From NCBI GenBank assembly GCA_949372595.1, contig CASIAN010000009.1, positions 1-64,000 on the forward strand: a stretch of DNA of 64,000 nucleotides. Direction: 5' to 3'. This stretch comes from CPC320 sp002336405 (GTDB taxonomy: Bacteria > Pseudomonadota > Alphaproteobacteria > Rhodobacterales > Rhodobacteraceae). Shown here piece after piece: positions 43,384 to 53,431 of this stretch; position 1 is the first letter of the stretch, and every line of letters starts with the position of its first letter. Position numbers and translations under genes: made by a program. The notes under the pieces are model-generated. The model saw nothing but the letters and a program-made list of their open reading frames with translations, was not told the origin of the DNA and made no database searches.

Positions 43384-45714
43384 GTGTCTTGGTTTTTCAT
43401 CTCTGCACGATGTGGTATTATGGTATGTGCCACATCTATAAGCCTTATGCTGATCGCTGCTTTTGGCTTAGTGGGCTTGCATTTGCCTGAGTTTACTGTG
43501 CTTTTATATGTGGCTGCGGTAGTTTTACTGGTATGTGTGGTTGGGCTGCAACTGTATTTACTGCACAAGCTAAAGTCGCCAGCCCAAGCGGACACAGTTC
43601 TTAAAGATGTTCTGCAAGCAGACCCGCTGTCAGCTATTGTGACAGACGGGTCGGGACGTGTGACGTGGTCGAATACTGCCGCACAGTCCTTTTTCAAGCG
43701 TAAAACAGAAAGCGATATCAGTGTTGCACTTTTGTTTGAAAATGTTGTGCTTGATGCCGATGCCTGTGTAGCCCGCCTGCTCCGGCGCGCATCAGAGGCA
43801 AAAAATGTCTGTTCTGATGTAATTGAAGGGCCTGATAAGGACCGTCTGACTGTGCAACGCTGTGGTCTGAACAGTTTTTTGTGGCGGTTACTGGATCGTG
43901 ACAGAATTAAGGACATGATCCGTGTCATCGAAAAAATTACAGCACCAGCAATTATCGTTGAGCAATCAGGATTTCGTCTTTTATCTGTCAACTCTTCTGC
44001 GCAGAAACTGATACCGCAATCTATACAATATTTACCAGAAATTTTTGAGACACGGCAAATAAAGTTTGGAATGGTCTCAACGCTGTTGACCCAGGACGGA
44101 CCACGGGAAATGTTTGCGATCCATGTGGCGAGTGATGATACCGCCATGGCTGTGATATTTGCCGCGTGTCCACAACACTCTGTTGACGATCCGATTAATG
44201 ATCAGGGCTTTCATAAAATACCTGTGCCATTGCTGAAGTTGGCGATCAATGGCGATCTTTTGATGGCGAATGAGGCGGCTCGGCGCCTGTTGGACATCAC
44301 ATCAGTTCAAAACATCAATCTTCGCGACCTGATGAACGGCTTGGGTCAGTCTTTGACCGAATGGCTCAACCGCTCTGCTTTGGGGGTGCATCAGCCGAAT
44401 TCTGAGTTTTTACGCCTTACGCGCGGCGAAACGGAAACCTTTTTGCAGGTGACGCTAAGTCGTATAATGGAAAAAGGCGGTCCGCAGTTGTTTGCTGTTC
44501 TGACAGATGCCACCGCACTTAAAACGTTGGAGGGTCAGTTTGTTCAGAGCCAGAAAATGCAGGCAATTGGTCAACTTGCAGGGGGCGTTGCCCATGATTT
44601 TAATAACCTTCTTACGGCTATTTCGGGGTACTGTGATCTGCTACTTTTACGTCATGATCCCACGGATCAGGATTATCCAGATCTTATTGAAATCCATGAG
44701 AACGCCAATCGGGCGGCATCTTTGATAGACCAGCTGCTGGCATTTTCGCGCAAACAGACGTTGCGACCGCAAAATCTTAACCTTCAGGATGTGATGTCCG
44801 ATCTGACCCACCTTCTCAATCGACTTTTGGGTGAAAAAGTTGCTTTGCGTCTGCGTCAAGGAGCGATGAAATGCCATGTAAGAGCGGATAAGCGACAAGT
44901 GGAGCAGGTTATTATGAACCTGGTGGTCAACGCACGAGATGCGATGCCTGCGGGTGGAGATGTGACAATTGAAACCTCCGTGTTGCGCCTTACAAAAGCA
45001 CTCGAACGCGACCGGGCGGTCGTTTCACCAGGAGAATATATTTCTGTCAAAGTTATAGATCAGGGCATGGGGATCAAGCCGAACGTGTTGCCAAAAATTT
45101 TTGAACCTTTTTATACGACAAAACCGATGGGCGAAGGGACCGGTTTGGGTCTTTCAATGGTGTACGGCATTATGAAACAAAGTGGGGGTTATATCTTTGT
45201 CGATAGCGTTCTTGGGCAGAGTAGCTGTTTCACGCTTTTGTTTCCCGCCCATCAAGGGGTTGTGGATGATAGTTATACGCTGGCAGATCCAGTCACCAAA
45301 GAGACACTGCCAGCGCGCGCCAAGGGGGTCGTATTATTGGTTGAGGATGAGGCGCCGGTTCGCGCCTTTGCGGTACGAGCTCTGCAGTTGCGGGGATATA
45401 CCGTGTTGGAAGCTGATGGCGGTGAGCGTGCATTGGAAATACTACAAGACCCAGACCAGTTGGTAGATATTTTTGTCACTGACGTTATTATGCCAGGGCT
45501 GGATGGACCCGCATGGGTGCGCCGCGCCTTAAAAAGCCGGCCGGGAACCAAGGTGATATTTATGTCTGGTTATGCCTGCAATTTTCTTGATGATGAGGCT
45601 TGTGAAACCTTTCAATCCGTCTTTCTGCCCAAGCCATTTTCACTTACGGACTTGTCGCAGGCTGTTCAGCAGCAGTTGAGCGAAGCAGCTCAATTACCCC
45701 AAACTGTGCCATAA
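43384..45714 (+). CDS. cckA: Hybrid histidine kinase CckA
   Basis: The 776-residue protein has two N-terminal membrane segments (about residues 17-60), PAS-like sensor regions (about 80-370), a histidine kinase core (GGVAHDFNNLLTAISGYCDLL with the phospho-His, then MNLVVNARDAM and GTGLGLSMVYGIMKQSGG of the ATPase domain) and a C-terminal receiver (about 640-765; IFVTDVIMPGLDGPAW). This layout is CckA, the kinase that drives the ChpT-CtrA pathway controlling cell cycle, motility and gene transfer agents in alphaproteobacteria. The GTG at 43384 is the first open start; an ATG at 43420 is an alternative. It ends 21 bases inside the convergent sulfotransferase gene. Confidence 0.93.
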   Translation: MSWFFISARCGIMVCATSISLMLIAAFGLVGLHLPEFTVLLYVAAVVLLVCVVGLQLYLLHKLKSPAQADTVLKDVLQADPLSAIVTDGSGRVTWSNTAAQSFFKRKTESDISVALLFENVVLDADACVARLLRRASEAKNVCSDVIEGPDKDRLTVQRCGLNSFLWRLLDRDRIKDMIRVIEKITAPAIIVEQSGFRLLSVNSSAQKLIPQSIQYLPEIFETRQIKFGMVSTLLTQDGPREMFAIHVASDDTAMAVIFAACPQHSVDDPINDQGFHKIPVPLLKLAINGDLLMANEAARRLLDITSVQNINLRDLMNGLGQSLTEWLNRSALGVHQPNSEFLRLTRGETETFLQVTLSRIMEKGGPQLFAVLTDATALKTLEGQFVQSQKMQAIGQLAGGVAHDFNNLLTAISGYCDLLLLRHDPTDQDYPDLIEIHENANRAASLIDQLLAFSRKQTLRPQNLNLQDVMSDLTHLLNRLLGEKVALRLRQGAMKCHVRADKRQVEQVIMNLVVNARDAMPAGGDVTIETSVLRLTKALERDRAVVSPGEYISVKVIDQGMGIKPNVLPKIFEPFYTTKPMGEGTGLGLSMVYGIMKQSGGYIFVDSVLGQSSCFTLLFPAHQGVVDDSYTLADPVTKETLPARAKGVVLLVEDEAPVRAFAVRALQLRGYTVLEADGGERALEILQDPDQLVDIFVTDVIMPGLDGPAWVRRALKSRPGTKVIFMSGYACNFLDDEACETFQSVFLPKPFSLTDLSQAVQQQLSEAAQLPQTVP

Positions 45715-46287
45715 GTTAAAATCGGCTTGGTATTTTTCTAGTACATCACCTTCGACACAGGGGGATAAATTCAACTTCGTTTGGCTAGACGCATTGTGTC
45801 GTGGAATTTGTATTTTGGTCCCAAGACGGTGTTCTAGAAATTCACGCAAGCGCGATTGGTTCTCATATCGGAACAAATACGTCACGGGCGGTGTTCCAGC
45901 CCTTGGCGTGATAAAGCGTGCCTGACTGCCAATATGCGCATAGGCGGGCGGGCTGGATTGCAGATATCCCCTGACAAATGTGTCAAAACTGATGTCTTGG
46001 GTTGACGTGGGTTTGCCTTTTAAAAACGGTCTCTGGCGGTACCGATACCAACTGCCCATCCATGAAATTGGTTCCCGGATCACTGCCATTGTGTCCAATT
46101 GGGTGTTGCAAACGATGTCGTACATCGGACGAATAAAACGATTATAGCGGATAAGAGGCGCATGTTTAAGCTCGGGGGGATCTTGAATTGACAGGCTGGC
46201 GATGGGTCCCAACGCCTGTGCATAAGCCGAGGTGCCTGTTTTGGGAACGGCAAGAAACGCCAGTTTTTGTTTCCAAAAAATCAACAT
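45694..46287 (-). CDS. Sulfotransferase-like protein
   Basis: The about 197-residue protein has a 5'-phosphosulfate-binding-type loop (FLAVPKTGTSAYAQAL) near the N-terminus and a VIREPISWMGSWYRYR stretch like the 3'-phosphate-binding motif, both typical of the sulfotransferase superfamily. It is short, lacking much of the substrate domain of classical members. It would transfer a sulfuryl group from PAPS to an unknown acceptor. The ATG at 46287 is preferred over an upstream TTG. It is convergent with cckA. Confidence 0.72.
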   Translation of the reverse strand: MLIFWKQKLAFLAVPKTGTSAYAQALGPIASLSIQDPPELKHAPLIRYNRFIRPMYDIVCNTQLDTMAVIREPISWMGSWYRYRQRPFLKGKPTSTQDISFDTFVRGYLQSSPPAYAHIGSQARFITPRAGTPPVTYLFRYENQSRLREFLEHRLGTKIQIPRHNASSQTKLNLSPCVEGDVLEKYQADFNLWHSLG

Positions 46288-46414
46288 GAAGAATGTCTTT
46301 CGTTGTTTGATATGCAAAGACGATAATTAAATCACTTCTTAACAAGTTACAGGGAAAATGGCTTAAGGAAAATTTAACTTGAAGTGTTCCCGTTTTGGTC
46401 CTATCAAGTGATTA

Positions 46415-46429
46415 GAACAATATGTGAAC
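46415..46429 (+). promoter_or_regulatory. LexA/SOS box of recA
   Basis: GAAC-N7-GAAC (46415-46418 and 46426-46429) is the alphaproteobacterial LexA-binding consensus. It lies 53 bases before the recA start, consistent with SOS control of recA. Confidence 0.85.
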
Positions 46430-46481
46430 AAACGCAGTGATTGCCGCCCGCTTCAGGGTGTGGAATAAGGAACCAATTGTA

Positions 46482-47555
46482 ATGGCAACGGCAGATCTTC
46501 TTTCCATGACCGATAAAAAAGACACGAATAAGCAAAAGGCTCTCGATAGTGCGCTTTCACAGATCGAGCGGCAGTTTGGCAAGGGCTCAATTATGAAATT
46601 GGGCGGTGACAATGTTATCAAAGACATTGAGGCAATTTCAACCGGATCTATCGGTCTGGATATTGCACTGGGCATCGGCGGGCTGCCAAAAGGCCGCATC
46701 ATCGAGGTCTACGGGCCTGAGAGCTCGGGCAAAACAACTTTGACGCTGCATTGTGTGGCTGAGGCGCAAAAAGCCGGTGGTGTCTGTGCCTTTGTTGACG
46801 CAGAGCACGCATTAGACCCGCAGTATGCCCGCAAGCTTGGGGTTGATCTGGATGAATTGCTCATCAGCCAACCCGACACTGGCGAACAGGCGCTAGAGAT
46901 TACCGATACTTTGGTGCGGTCCGGGGCAGTGAGTATGATTGTGGTCGATTCGGTTGCTGCGCTGACGCCAAAAAGCGAGCTGGAAGGCGATATGGGCGAT
47001 TCAAGCGTCGGCGTTCAAGCCCGGTTGATGAGCCAAGCGATGCGCAAGCTGACCGGCTCGATCTCGCGCAGTAATTGCATGGTAATTTTCATCAACCAGA
47101 TCCGGATGAAAATTGGTGTGATGTTCGGAAGCCCGGAAACCACCACCGGCGGTAACGCGCTGAAATTCTATAGTTCGGTACGCCTTGATATCCGCCGCAT
47201 CGGAGCGATCAAAGACCGGGACGAAATTGTGGGTAATGCAACGCGTGTCAAAGTGGTCAAAAATAAGGTGGCGTCGCCGTTCAAACAGGTCGAGTTTGAT
47301 ATCATGTACGGCGAAGGTATCTCGAAAACCGGTGAGATTCTTGATCTTGGCGTGAAAGCGGGCGTGGTTGAGAAATCGGGCGCGTGGTATAGCTATGGCG
47401 ATGAGCGGATTGGTCAAGGTCGCGAAAACGCCAAAGTGTTCTTGCGCGAAAATGCTCAAACGGCTTACGAAATTGAAGATAAAATCCGCGCGGCACATGG
47501 GTTAGATTTTGATGCCCTCCCGCCGGTGGCTGACGAGGATGTCGTCGAAAAGTAG
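46482..47555 (+). CDS. recA: Recombinase RecA
   Basis: The 357-residue protein drives homologous pairing and LexA cleavage. It has the MKLGG start region, Walker A GPESSGKTT, VVDSVAALTPKSE with Walker B, and the L2 loop region GGNALKFYSSVRLDIRR. The ATG at 46482 follows ATAAGGAACC; an upstream open frame to 46437 is not RecA-like. A SOS box lies upstream. Confidence 0.97.
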   Translation: MATADLLSMTDKKDTNKQKALDSALSQIERQFGKGSIMKLGGDNVIKDIEAISTGSIGLDIALGIGGLPKGRIIEVYGPESSGKTTLTLHCVAEAQKAGGVCAFVDAEHALDPQYARKLGVDLDELLISQPDTGEQALEITDTLVRSGAVSMIVVDSVAALTPKSELEGDMGDSSVGVQARLMSQAMRKLTGSISRSNCMVIFINQIRMKIGVMFGSPETTTGGNALKFYSSVRLDIRRIGAIKDRDEIVGNATRVKVVKNKVASPFKQVEFDIMYGEGISKTGEILDLGVKAGVVEKSGAWYSYGDERIGQGRENAKVFLRENAQTAYEIEDKIRAAHGLDFDALPPVADEDVVEK

Positions 47556-47581
47556 CTGTGAGCCCACCTGTAGAAGTTGAT

Positions 47582-47620
47582 AAAGAGGTCTCGGACTACT
47601 TGTCTGGGGCCTCTTTGCTT
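47582..47620 (+). terminator. Terminator after recA
   Basis: AAAGAGG (47582-47588) and CCTCTTT (47610-47616) form a 7-bp stem enclosing further pairing, followed by T-rich GCTTT. It lies 27 bases after the recA stop. Confidence 0.65.
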
Positions 47621-47793
47621 TAGATACTTTTGGTTGAAATTTACCCATTCCAGCCGCAAGCTATCGCCTTTGGCCCTCATTCCCATAGAATCGGCCGACT
47701 TAAATTGGATAAAAGTCACTTGCGCTGGACAGAGTTTTGCTCGCCCGTTACACCGGTCCAAGACCCAACCCTAGCCGCAAGAAAGCCTGTATC

Positions 47794-50460
47794 ATGCCGA
47801 GCCTTAACGATATCCGGTCAACCTTTCTCGATTACTTTCAGAAAAACGGACATCAGGTGGTCGACAGTTCACCCCTCGTGCCACGTAATGATCCGACCTT
47901 GATGTTTACGGCCGCCGGTATGGTCCAGTTCAAAAATGTTTTTACCGGACTTGAACACCGCGATTATAGCCGTGCGACCACCAGCCAAAAATGCGTGCGC
48001 GCCGGTGGCAAACATAATGACCTTGATAATGTGGGCTATACCGCGCGTCACCATACCTTTTTTGAAATGCTCGGCAATTTTAGCTTTGGGGATTACTTTA
48101 AAGAAGACGCTATTCCTTTTGCTTGGGATTTAATCACCAAAGAGTTTGGCATTGATCGCGACAAGCTGCTGGTCACGGTTTATCACACCGACGAAGAGGC
48201 GGTGAATATCTGGAAAAAACATGCGGGCCTGTCTGATGACCGCATCATCAGGATCGCCACGGATGATAATTTCTGGTCGATGGGTGCCACTGGACCCTGT
48301 GGACCCTGTACAGAGATTTTCTACGATCATGGTGATCACATTTGGGGTGGCCCACCCGGCAGCCCTGATGAAGACGGCGATCGGTTTATCGAGATTTGGA
48401 ACCTCGTATTCATGCAATACGAGCGCTTTGAAGACGGGCGTCAGGAAGATCTGCCCAAACCCTCGATCGATACTGGTATGGGCCTTGAGCGTATCGGCGC
48501 GTTGTTGCAAGGCAGCCACGATAATTACGATACTGATTTGTTCAAAGCGTTGATTGAGGCCTCGGCGCAGGCGACGGGTGTTGATCCTTACGGCGATCAG
48601 AATGTACATCACAGGGTGATTGCAGATCACCTGCGCTCCACATCATTTATGATGGCCGACGGGGTAATGCCTTCCAACGAGGGACGTGGTTATGTCTTGC
48701 GACGCATCATGCGCCGCGCCATGCGCCACGCCCATCTGCTGGGTGCCAAAGACCCGGTGATGCACCGGCTGGTGCCAGAACTTGTTACCCAGATGGGGCA
48801 GGCTTTTCCCGAACTTGGCCAAGCACAGGCCTTGATCGAAGACAGCCTGCTCAACGAAGAAACCCGCTTTCGGCAGACGCTGGATCGGGGCTTAAAGCTC
48901 TTGGATACAGCAATGAACGATATTCCAGACGGCGCAGATTTGCCGGGTGAGACAGCGTTCAAGCTCTATGACACCTTTGGGTTTCCACTTGATTTGACCC
49001 AAGATGCGCTGCGCGAAAAGGGCCGTGCTGTGGATACCGCCGGGTTTGACAGTGCAATGGCGGCTCAAAAAACCAAAGCTCGCGCGGCTTGGCGCGGGTC
49101 TGGTGAGGCGGCCGATGTGGCGATTTGGTTCGAGATCGCCGATGAACACGGCGCAACCGAGTTTCTTGGCTATGATACCGAGCAGGCCGAGGGCCAAATT
49201 TTGGCACTGGTTAGGGACGGTAAGCCCACTGACACAGCTTCGGTCGGAGAGGTGGTGCAGATTGTGCTGAACCAAACGCCTTTCTATGGCGAATCCGGTG
49301 GTCAGGTTGGTGACAGTGGCCTGTTGAAAACTGACAGTGGCAGTGCACGAATTACTGACACTAAAAAATCAGCCGGAATTTTTATTCACATTGCAGAGGT
49401 GGTAGAAGGTTCATTGTCGCCTGCAACAGGGGCGTTACTTGAGGTGGAAGGCCCTCGGCGCAGCGCTGTCAGGGCCAATCACTCGGCGACACATTTGTTA
49501 CATGAGGCGCTGCGCGGCGCTTTGGGAGATCATGTGGCACAGCGTGGGTCGCTGAATGCCGAAGATCGGCTGCGGTTTGATTTCAGCCATTCGAAATCCT
49601 TAACTGCGCAGGAGCTCGCGCAGGTGGAGATCGAGGTGAATGACTTCATCCGTCAAAACACTCTTGTTGAGACCCGGATCATGTCGCCGGATGCGGCGCG
49701 GGGTTTGGGCGCGCAGGCCTTGTTTGGCGAGAAATATGGCGATGAAGTGCGGGTGGTATCTATGGGTCGTCAGCCCGGCTCTGACAAAGGCACCGATGGG
49801 TCGACGTATTCCCTTGAGCTGTGCGGCGGCACCCATGTGCGTCAAACCGGCGATATAGGTGTTTTTGTCTTGTTGGGCGACAGCGCCAGCAGCGCTGGCG
49901 TGCGTCGGATTGAGGCGCTGACCGGTGCTGCGGGGCTTGCACATCTGACATCCCAGAGCCAACAACTGGCGGCAGCAGCGCAAGTTTTAAAAACCAGCAC
50001 AGGCGAAGTGTCGGGTCGGATTAAGTCGCTTTTGGATGAGCGCAAGACGCTCAGTAACGAGATCGCCCAATTGCGCCGAGAGTTGGCAATGGGTGGCGGT
50101 GGGGGTGCGGCTGCCAACGACATGGCCCCGCAAGACATAAATGGCGTTTCGTTCTTGGCCCAAATTTTAACCGGTGTGTCTGGTAAGGATTTACCGGCGC
50201 TGATCGACGAACATAAGTCGCGCATGGGATCAGGCGCAGTGCTGGTGATCGCCGATACGGGCGGCAAGGCAGCTGTTGCGGCCGGTGTCACACAGGATTT
50301 GATCGCTGTGGTGTCTGCGGTTGATCTGGTGCGGGCTGCGGTTTCAGAACTGGGCGGTAAGGGCGGCGGTGGTCGTCCGGATATGGCGCAGGGTGGCGGT
50401 CCAGATGCGAGTAAGGCAGAAGCAGCAGTTGCTGCGGCTGTCGCCTGTTTGGGGGGCTGA
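47794..50460 (+). CDS. alaS: Alanyl-tRNA synthetase
   Basis: The 888-residue enzyme charges tRNA-Ala. It shows the class II catalytic core (FLDYFQKNGH, MVQFKNVFTG, RHHTFFEMLGNFSFGDYFKE), the editing domain with zinc-binding SATHLLHEAL and CGGTHV, and the C-terminal DHHA1-type oligomerisation domain (IADTGGKAAVAAGVTQDL). The ATG at 47794 starts the normal MPSLNDIRSTFLDYF N-terminus. Length is typical. Confidence 0.97.
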   Translation: MPSLNDIRSTFLDYFQKNGHQVVDSSPLVPRNDPTLMFTAAGMVQFKNVFTGLEHRDYSRATTSQKCVRAGGKHNDLDNVGYTARHHTFFEMLGNFSFGDYFKEDAIPFAWDLITKEFGIDRDKLLVTVYHTDEEAVNIWKKHAGLSDDRIIRIATDDNFWSMGATGPCGPCTEIFYDHGDHIWGGPPGSPDEDGDRFIEIWNLVFMQYERFEDGRQEDLPKPSIDTGMGLERIGALLQGSHDNYDTDLFKALIEASAQATGVDPYGDQNVHHRVIADHLRSTSFMMADGVMPSNEGRGYVLRRIMRRAMRHAHLLGAKDPVMHRLVPELVTQMGQAFPELGQAQALIEDSLLNEETRFRQTLDRGLKLLDTAMNDIPDGADLPGETAFKLYDTFGFPLDLTQDALREKGRAVDTAGFDSAMAAQKTKARAAWRGSGEAADVAIWFEIADEHGATEFLGYDTEQAEGQILALVRDGKPTDTASVGEVVQIVLNQTPFYGESGGQVGDSGLLKTDSGSARITDTKKSAGIFIHIAEVVEGSLSPATGALLEVEGPRRSAVRANHSATHLLHEALRGALGDHVAQRGSLNAEDRLRFDFSHSKSLTAQELAQVEIEVNDFIRQNTLVETRIMSPDAARGLGAQALFGEKYGDEVRVVSMGRQPGSDKGTDGSTYSLELCGGTHVRQTGDIGVFVLLGDSASSAGVRRIEALTGAAGLAHLTSQSQQLAAAAQVLKTSTGEVSGRIKSLLDERKTLSNEIAQLRRELAMGGGGGAAANDMAPQDINGVSFLAQILTGVSGKDLPALIDEHKSRMGSGAVLVIADTGGKAAVAAGVTQDLIAVVSAVDLVRAAVSELGGKGGGGRPDMAQGGGPDASKAEAAVAAAVACLGG

Positions 50461-50461
50461 G

Positions 50462-50749
50462 GTGCCGGCATTGTGGATCAGTCATGTGTCAGTGAAAGAC
50501 GAAGAATCTTTCGGGAAATACGCTGTATTGGCCGGTCCGGCAATTGCCAAACACGGTGGCCAGTTTCTGGCCCGCGGTGGCCGTTGTGTCCAGTTGGAAG
50601 GCCCCGGAAAGCCGCGTAATGTTGTGGTGAAGTTCGAAAGCCTCGCGGCGGCAGAAGCCTGTTATCACTCGCCTGAATATCAAGCGGCTTTGATCTTTGC
50701 GCAAGATGCCTCAGAGCGCGACTTACTGTTGGTCGAAACGACAGACTAG
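50462..50749 (+). CDS. DUF1330 family protein
   Basis: The 95-residue protein has the DUF1330 pattern: WISHVSVKDEESFGKYAVLAGPAIAKHGGQFLARGG and a VVVKFESLAAAEACYHSPEYQAAL stretch. The fold is a small ferredoxin-like alpha/beta dimer; function unknown. The start is a GTG two bases after the alaS stop, following GGGGGCTGAG. It is probably translated from the alaS message. Confidence 0.82.
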   Translation: MPALWISHVSVKDEESFGKYAVLAGPAIAKHGGQFLARGGRCVQLEGPGKPRNVVVKFESLAAAEACYHSPEYQAALIFAQDASERDLLLVETTD

Positions 50750-50931
50750 GCGCTGCTGCTGTTTATATTGTAGTGAAAATACGACGATAGGGCGTGAGAC
50801 CTCTGTATTGCTGATTTTTAATATCATTTATGAATTTTTAGGTTGCTGCTTAGATCGACCTGTAATGAGCACGGACGCTGCCGTTATAGGCGTTTATGGC
50901 AGTTGTATGTATCTTAAACAGTTTGACGGTT

Positions 50932-50961
50932 GGGCGTTGTCTGGCAGGGCGTTGTCTGGCA
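50932..50961. repeat. Perfect 15-bp tandem duplication
   Basis: GGGCGTTGTCTGGCA occurs twice head to tail (50932-50946 and 50947-50961) in the intergenic region before the lipoprotein gene. It is probably a recent slippage product. Confidence 0.9.
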
Positions 50962-51018
50962 GGGAGTTATAAATCGTGTTTTTGAGAGTTTAAGTATTGG
51001 TAAGGTTGCGCCGTTGAT

Positions 51019-51378
51019 GTGTGCACAAATGAAGGTGGTAACGTTAGGAATAATTGTCTGGCTAGAGCTGCGTGGTTGCTTTTTTTGAGTGCTGTCTTTT
51101 TGTCGGGTTGCTTGGACCCTCCTGCCGCAGTGGGCGGATCAACAAACAGTGGGGTCCGCAGCTTAAAAGTTGGTATGTCACCATTAAAGGCGGCGGGGAT
51201 TATCGGTACGTACCAAGTTGAGAAAATCGCACGTCTTCCCGGTCGGATACAGGCTTGCCGTTCTTATATTTACGATGAAAAACAACTGCGCGTGCAGTTC
51301 GTCCATATGCTTTTCCGCAATGAAAAGCTTGTTTCAGCCACAGATGGCCACGCGAAAACTTGTAAAATCAAGAATTAA
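51019..51378 (+). CDS. Small lipoprotein
   Basis: The 119-residue product has a lipoprotein signal with core AAWLLFLSAVFLSGC, Cys at about residue 31. The mature domain (about 90 residues, with VRSLKVGMSPLKAAGIIGTYQ and a pair of Cys residues) resembles the small SmpA/BamE-like fold in size only, which is a weak resemblance. The ATG at 51019 is the only obvious start, with GTAAGG upstream. It is followed by a strong terminator. Confidence 0.6.
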   Translation: MCTNEGGNVRNNCLARAAWLLFLSAVFLSGCLDPPAAVGGSTNSGVRSLKVGMSPLKAAGIIGTYQVEKIARLPGRIQACRSYIYDEKQLRVQFVHMLFRNEKLVSATDGHAKTCKIKN

Positions 51379-51381
51379 GCC

Positions 51382-51424
51382 CCTGCCTGCAAGGGGAGCG
51401 ATTTTGCAGGCAGGTCTTTTTCTT
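51382..51424 (+). terminator. Rho-independent terminator of the lipoprotein gene
   Basis: CCTGCCTGCAA (51382-51392) and TTGCAGGCAGG (51404-51414) form a perfect 11-bp stem followed by TCTTTTTCTT. The structure overlaps the end of the convergent typA gene. Confidence 0.88.
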
Positions 51425-53243
51425 ACGCTTTCTTGGACATCCGTTTACGCTCGTGATGGTCGAGATAACGCTTGCGCATGCGAATAGAGTGTGGAGTCAC
51501 CTCCACCAATTCATCATTGTCGATATAGGCGATGGCCTCTTCTAGGGACAAGGTGATGGGTGTGGTCAGACGCACCGCCTCGTCTGTGCCTGAGGCGCGG
51601 ACGTTGGTCAGTTTCTTGCCCTTCAGCGGGTTGACCTCAAGATCATTTTCACGGCTGTGTTCGCCAATAATCATACCTTGATAGATTTTTTCCTGCGCCC
51701 CGATGAACATTCTGCCACGACCTTCAAGGTTCCAGAGTGCATATGCCACTGATACCCCATCTTCCATCGAGATAAGAACGCCGGCTCGCCGCCCTGGGAT
51801 TGGGCCTTTATGGGGCGCCCACTCGTGGAACACCCGGTTCAACACGCCAGTGCCGCGGGTATCTGTCAGGAACTCGCCGTGATAGCCGATCAAGCCGCGC
51901 GATGGCACATGGGCAATGATCCGCGTTTTGCCGACTCCTGCCTGCTTCATTTCGGCCAACTCGCCTTTGCGCACGCCCGTCATTTTTTCGATCACAGCGC
52001 CCGAGTATTCATCGTCGACATCAATTGTGACCTCTTCGATCGGTTCAAGCCGCTCGCCGTTTTCCCCCTCCCGCATCAGGACTTGCGGTCTTGAGACAGA
52101 CAATTCAAAACCCTCTCGGCGCATGTTTTCGATCAAAACACCCATTTGTAACTCGCCCCGGCCGGCGACCTCAAAGGCCTCGCCACTTGGTGTATCAGTA
52201 ATTTTGATCGCTACGTTTGATTCGGCTTCTTTCATCAATCTGTCGCGGATCACCCGCGATTGGACCTTTTTGCCGTCGCGTCCAGCCAGAGGGCTGTCGT
52301 TGATGCCAAAGGTAACGGTGATGGTGGGGGGATCAATTGGTTGGGCCTCAAGGGGTTCGTCGACAGCAAGCGCGCAGATTGTGTCGGACACTGTGGCTTT
52401 GGTCATCCCTGCAAGTGATACGATATCACCTGCCTGCGCCTCGTCGATATCCTGCGGGGCCAAGCCGCGAAAAGCCTGAACGCGAGTGACGCGGAATTGT
52501 TCGATTTTCTGGCCAACGCGGCTCAATGCCTGAACCGTTGCGCCCACTTTCAGTGTCCCGGTTTCGACGCGACCAGTCAAAACCCGACCGACAAAGGGGT
52601 CACTGCTCAAGGTAGTGGCCAGCATCGTGAACGGTTCGTCCTGATGTTTGATCTGGCGTGGCGCTGGTACGTGGTTGACCACCAGATTGAAGAGGGCCGA
52701 CAGGTCTTTGCGTGGACCGTCCAATTCAGCATCTGCCCAACCGGATCGACCAGACGCATACATGTGCGGAAATTCTAGCTGGTCGTCATTGGCCCCCAAA
52801 CTGGCAAACAGATCAAAACATTCGTCCAAGGCGCGGTCTGGTTCTGCATCTGGTTTGTCGACCTTGTTGAGAACCACAATCGGCCGCAGACCTAGCGCCA
52901 GCGCTTTTGAGGTGACAAATTTTGTTTGCGGCATTGGACCTTCTGCGGCGTCAACCAGCAGAACCACACCATCGACCATGCTAAGGATACGCTCGACCTC
53001 GCCGCCAAAATCGGCGTGACCGGGGGTGTCTACGATGTTGATCCGCGTGTCTTTCCATTCGACTGAGGTGGCTTTGGCCAGAATGGTAATACCGCGTTCA
53101 CGTTCCAGATCATTGCTGTCCATGGCGCGTTCTGCAACCGCCTGATTGGCGCGAAATGCACCGGATTGTTTCAACAGCTCGTCTACGAGAGTTGTTTTGC
53201 CGTGATCGACGTGCGCGATAATCGCGATGTTGCGGAGATCCAT
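51423..53243 (-). CDS. typA: Ribosome-binding GTPase TypA/BipA
   Basis: The 606-residue translational GTPase has G1 AHVDHGKTT, G3 DTPGHADFGGEV and G4 NKVD, then EF-G-like domains II, III and V and the BipA-specific C-terminal domain (GTDEAVRLTTPITLSLEEAIAYI). It acts on ribosomes, assisting large-subunit assembly and translation under stress or low temperature. Length is normal. It is transcribed away from the amidase/tRNA region. Confidence 0.95.
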   Translation of the reverse strand: MDLRNIAIIAHVDHGKTTLVDELLKQSGAFRANQAVAERAMDSNDLERERGITILAKATSVEWKDTRINIVDTPGHADFGGEVERILSMVDGVVLLVDAAEGPMPQTKFVTSKALALGLRPIVVLNKVDKPDAEPDRALDECFDLFASLGANDDQLEFPHMYASGRSGWADAELDGPRKDLSALFNLVVNHVPAPRQIKHQDEPFTMLATTLSSDPFVGRVLTGRVETGTLKVGATVQALSRVGQKIEQFRVTRVQAFRGLAPQDIDEAQAGDIVSLAGMTKATVSDTICALAVDEPLEAQPIDPPTITVTFGINDSPLAGRDGKKVQSRVIRDRLMKEAESNVAIKITDTPSGEAFEVAGRGELQMGVLIENMRREGFELSVSRPQVLMREGENGERLEPIEEVTIDVDDEYSGAVIEKMTGVRKGELAEMKQAGVGKTRIIAHVPSRGLIGYHGEFLTDTRGTGVLNRVFHEWAPHKGPIPGRRAGVLISMEDGVSVAYALWNLEGRGRMFIGAQEKIYQGMIIGEHSRENDLEVNPLKGKKLTNVRASGTDEAVRLTTPITLSLEEAIAYIDNDELVEVTPHSIRMRKRYLDHHERKRMSKKA

Positions 53244-53431
53244 GTGGAAAGTGCCTTTTATCTCTGAGATGTGGGCGAACTATCGCCCTGCGAGGCAAAA
53301 GACCAGAGCCTATCGGTTCGCATCGGGTGAAAAGATGTCAAACAGGCCGATTGGCGGTGCTTTGCAGCCCAGTGAGGCAGATTAAGGGGGGATCTTTCAA
53401 GCGACAGGTCTCTGACCGGACACGTAAAGTG

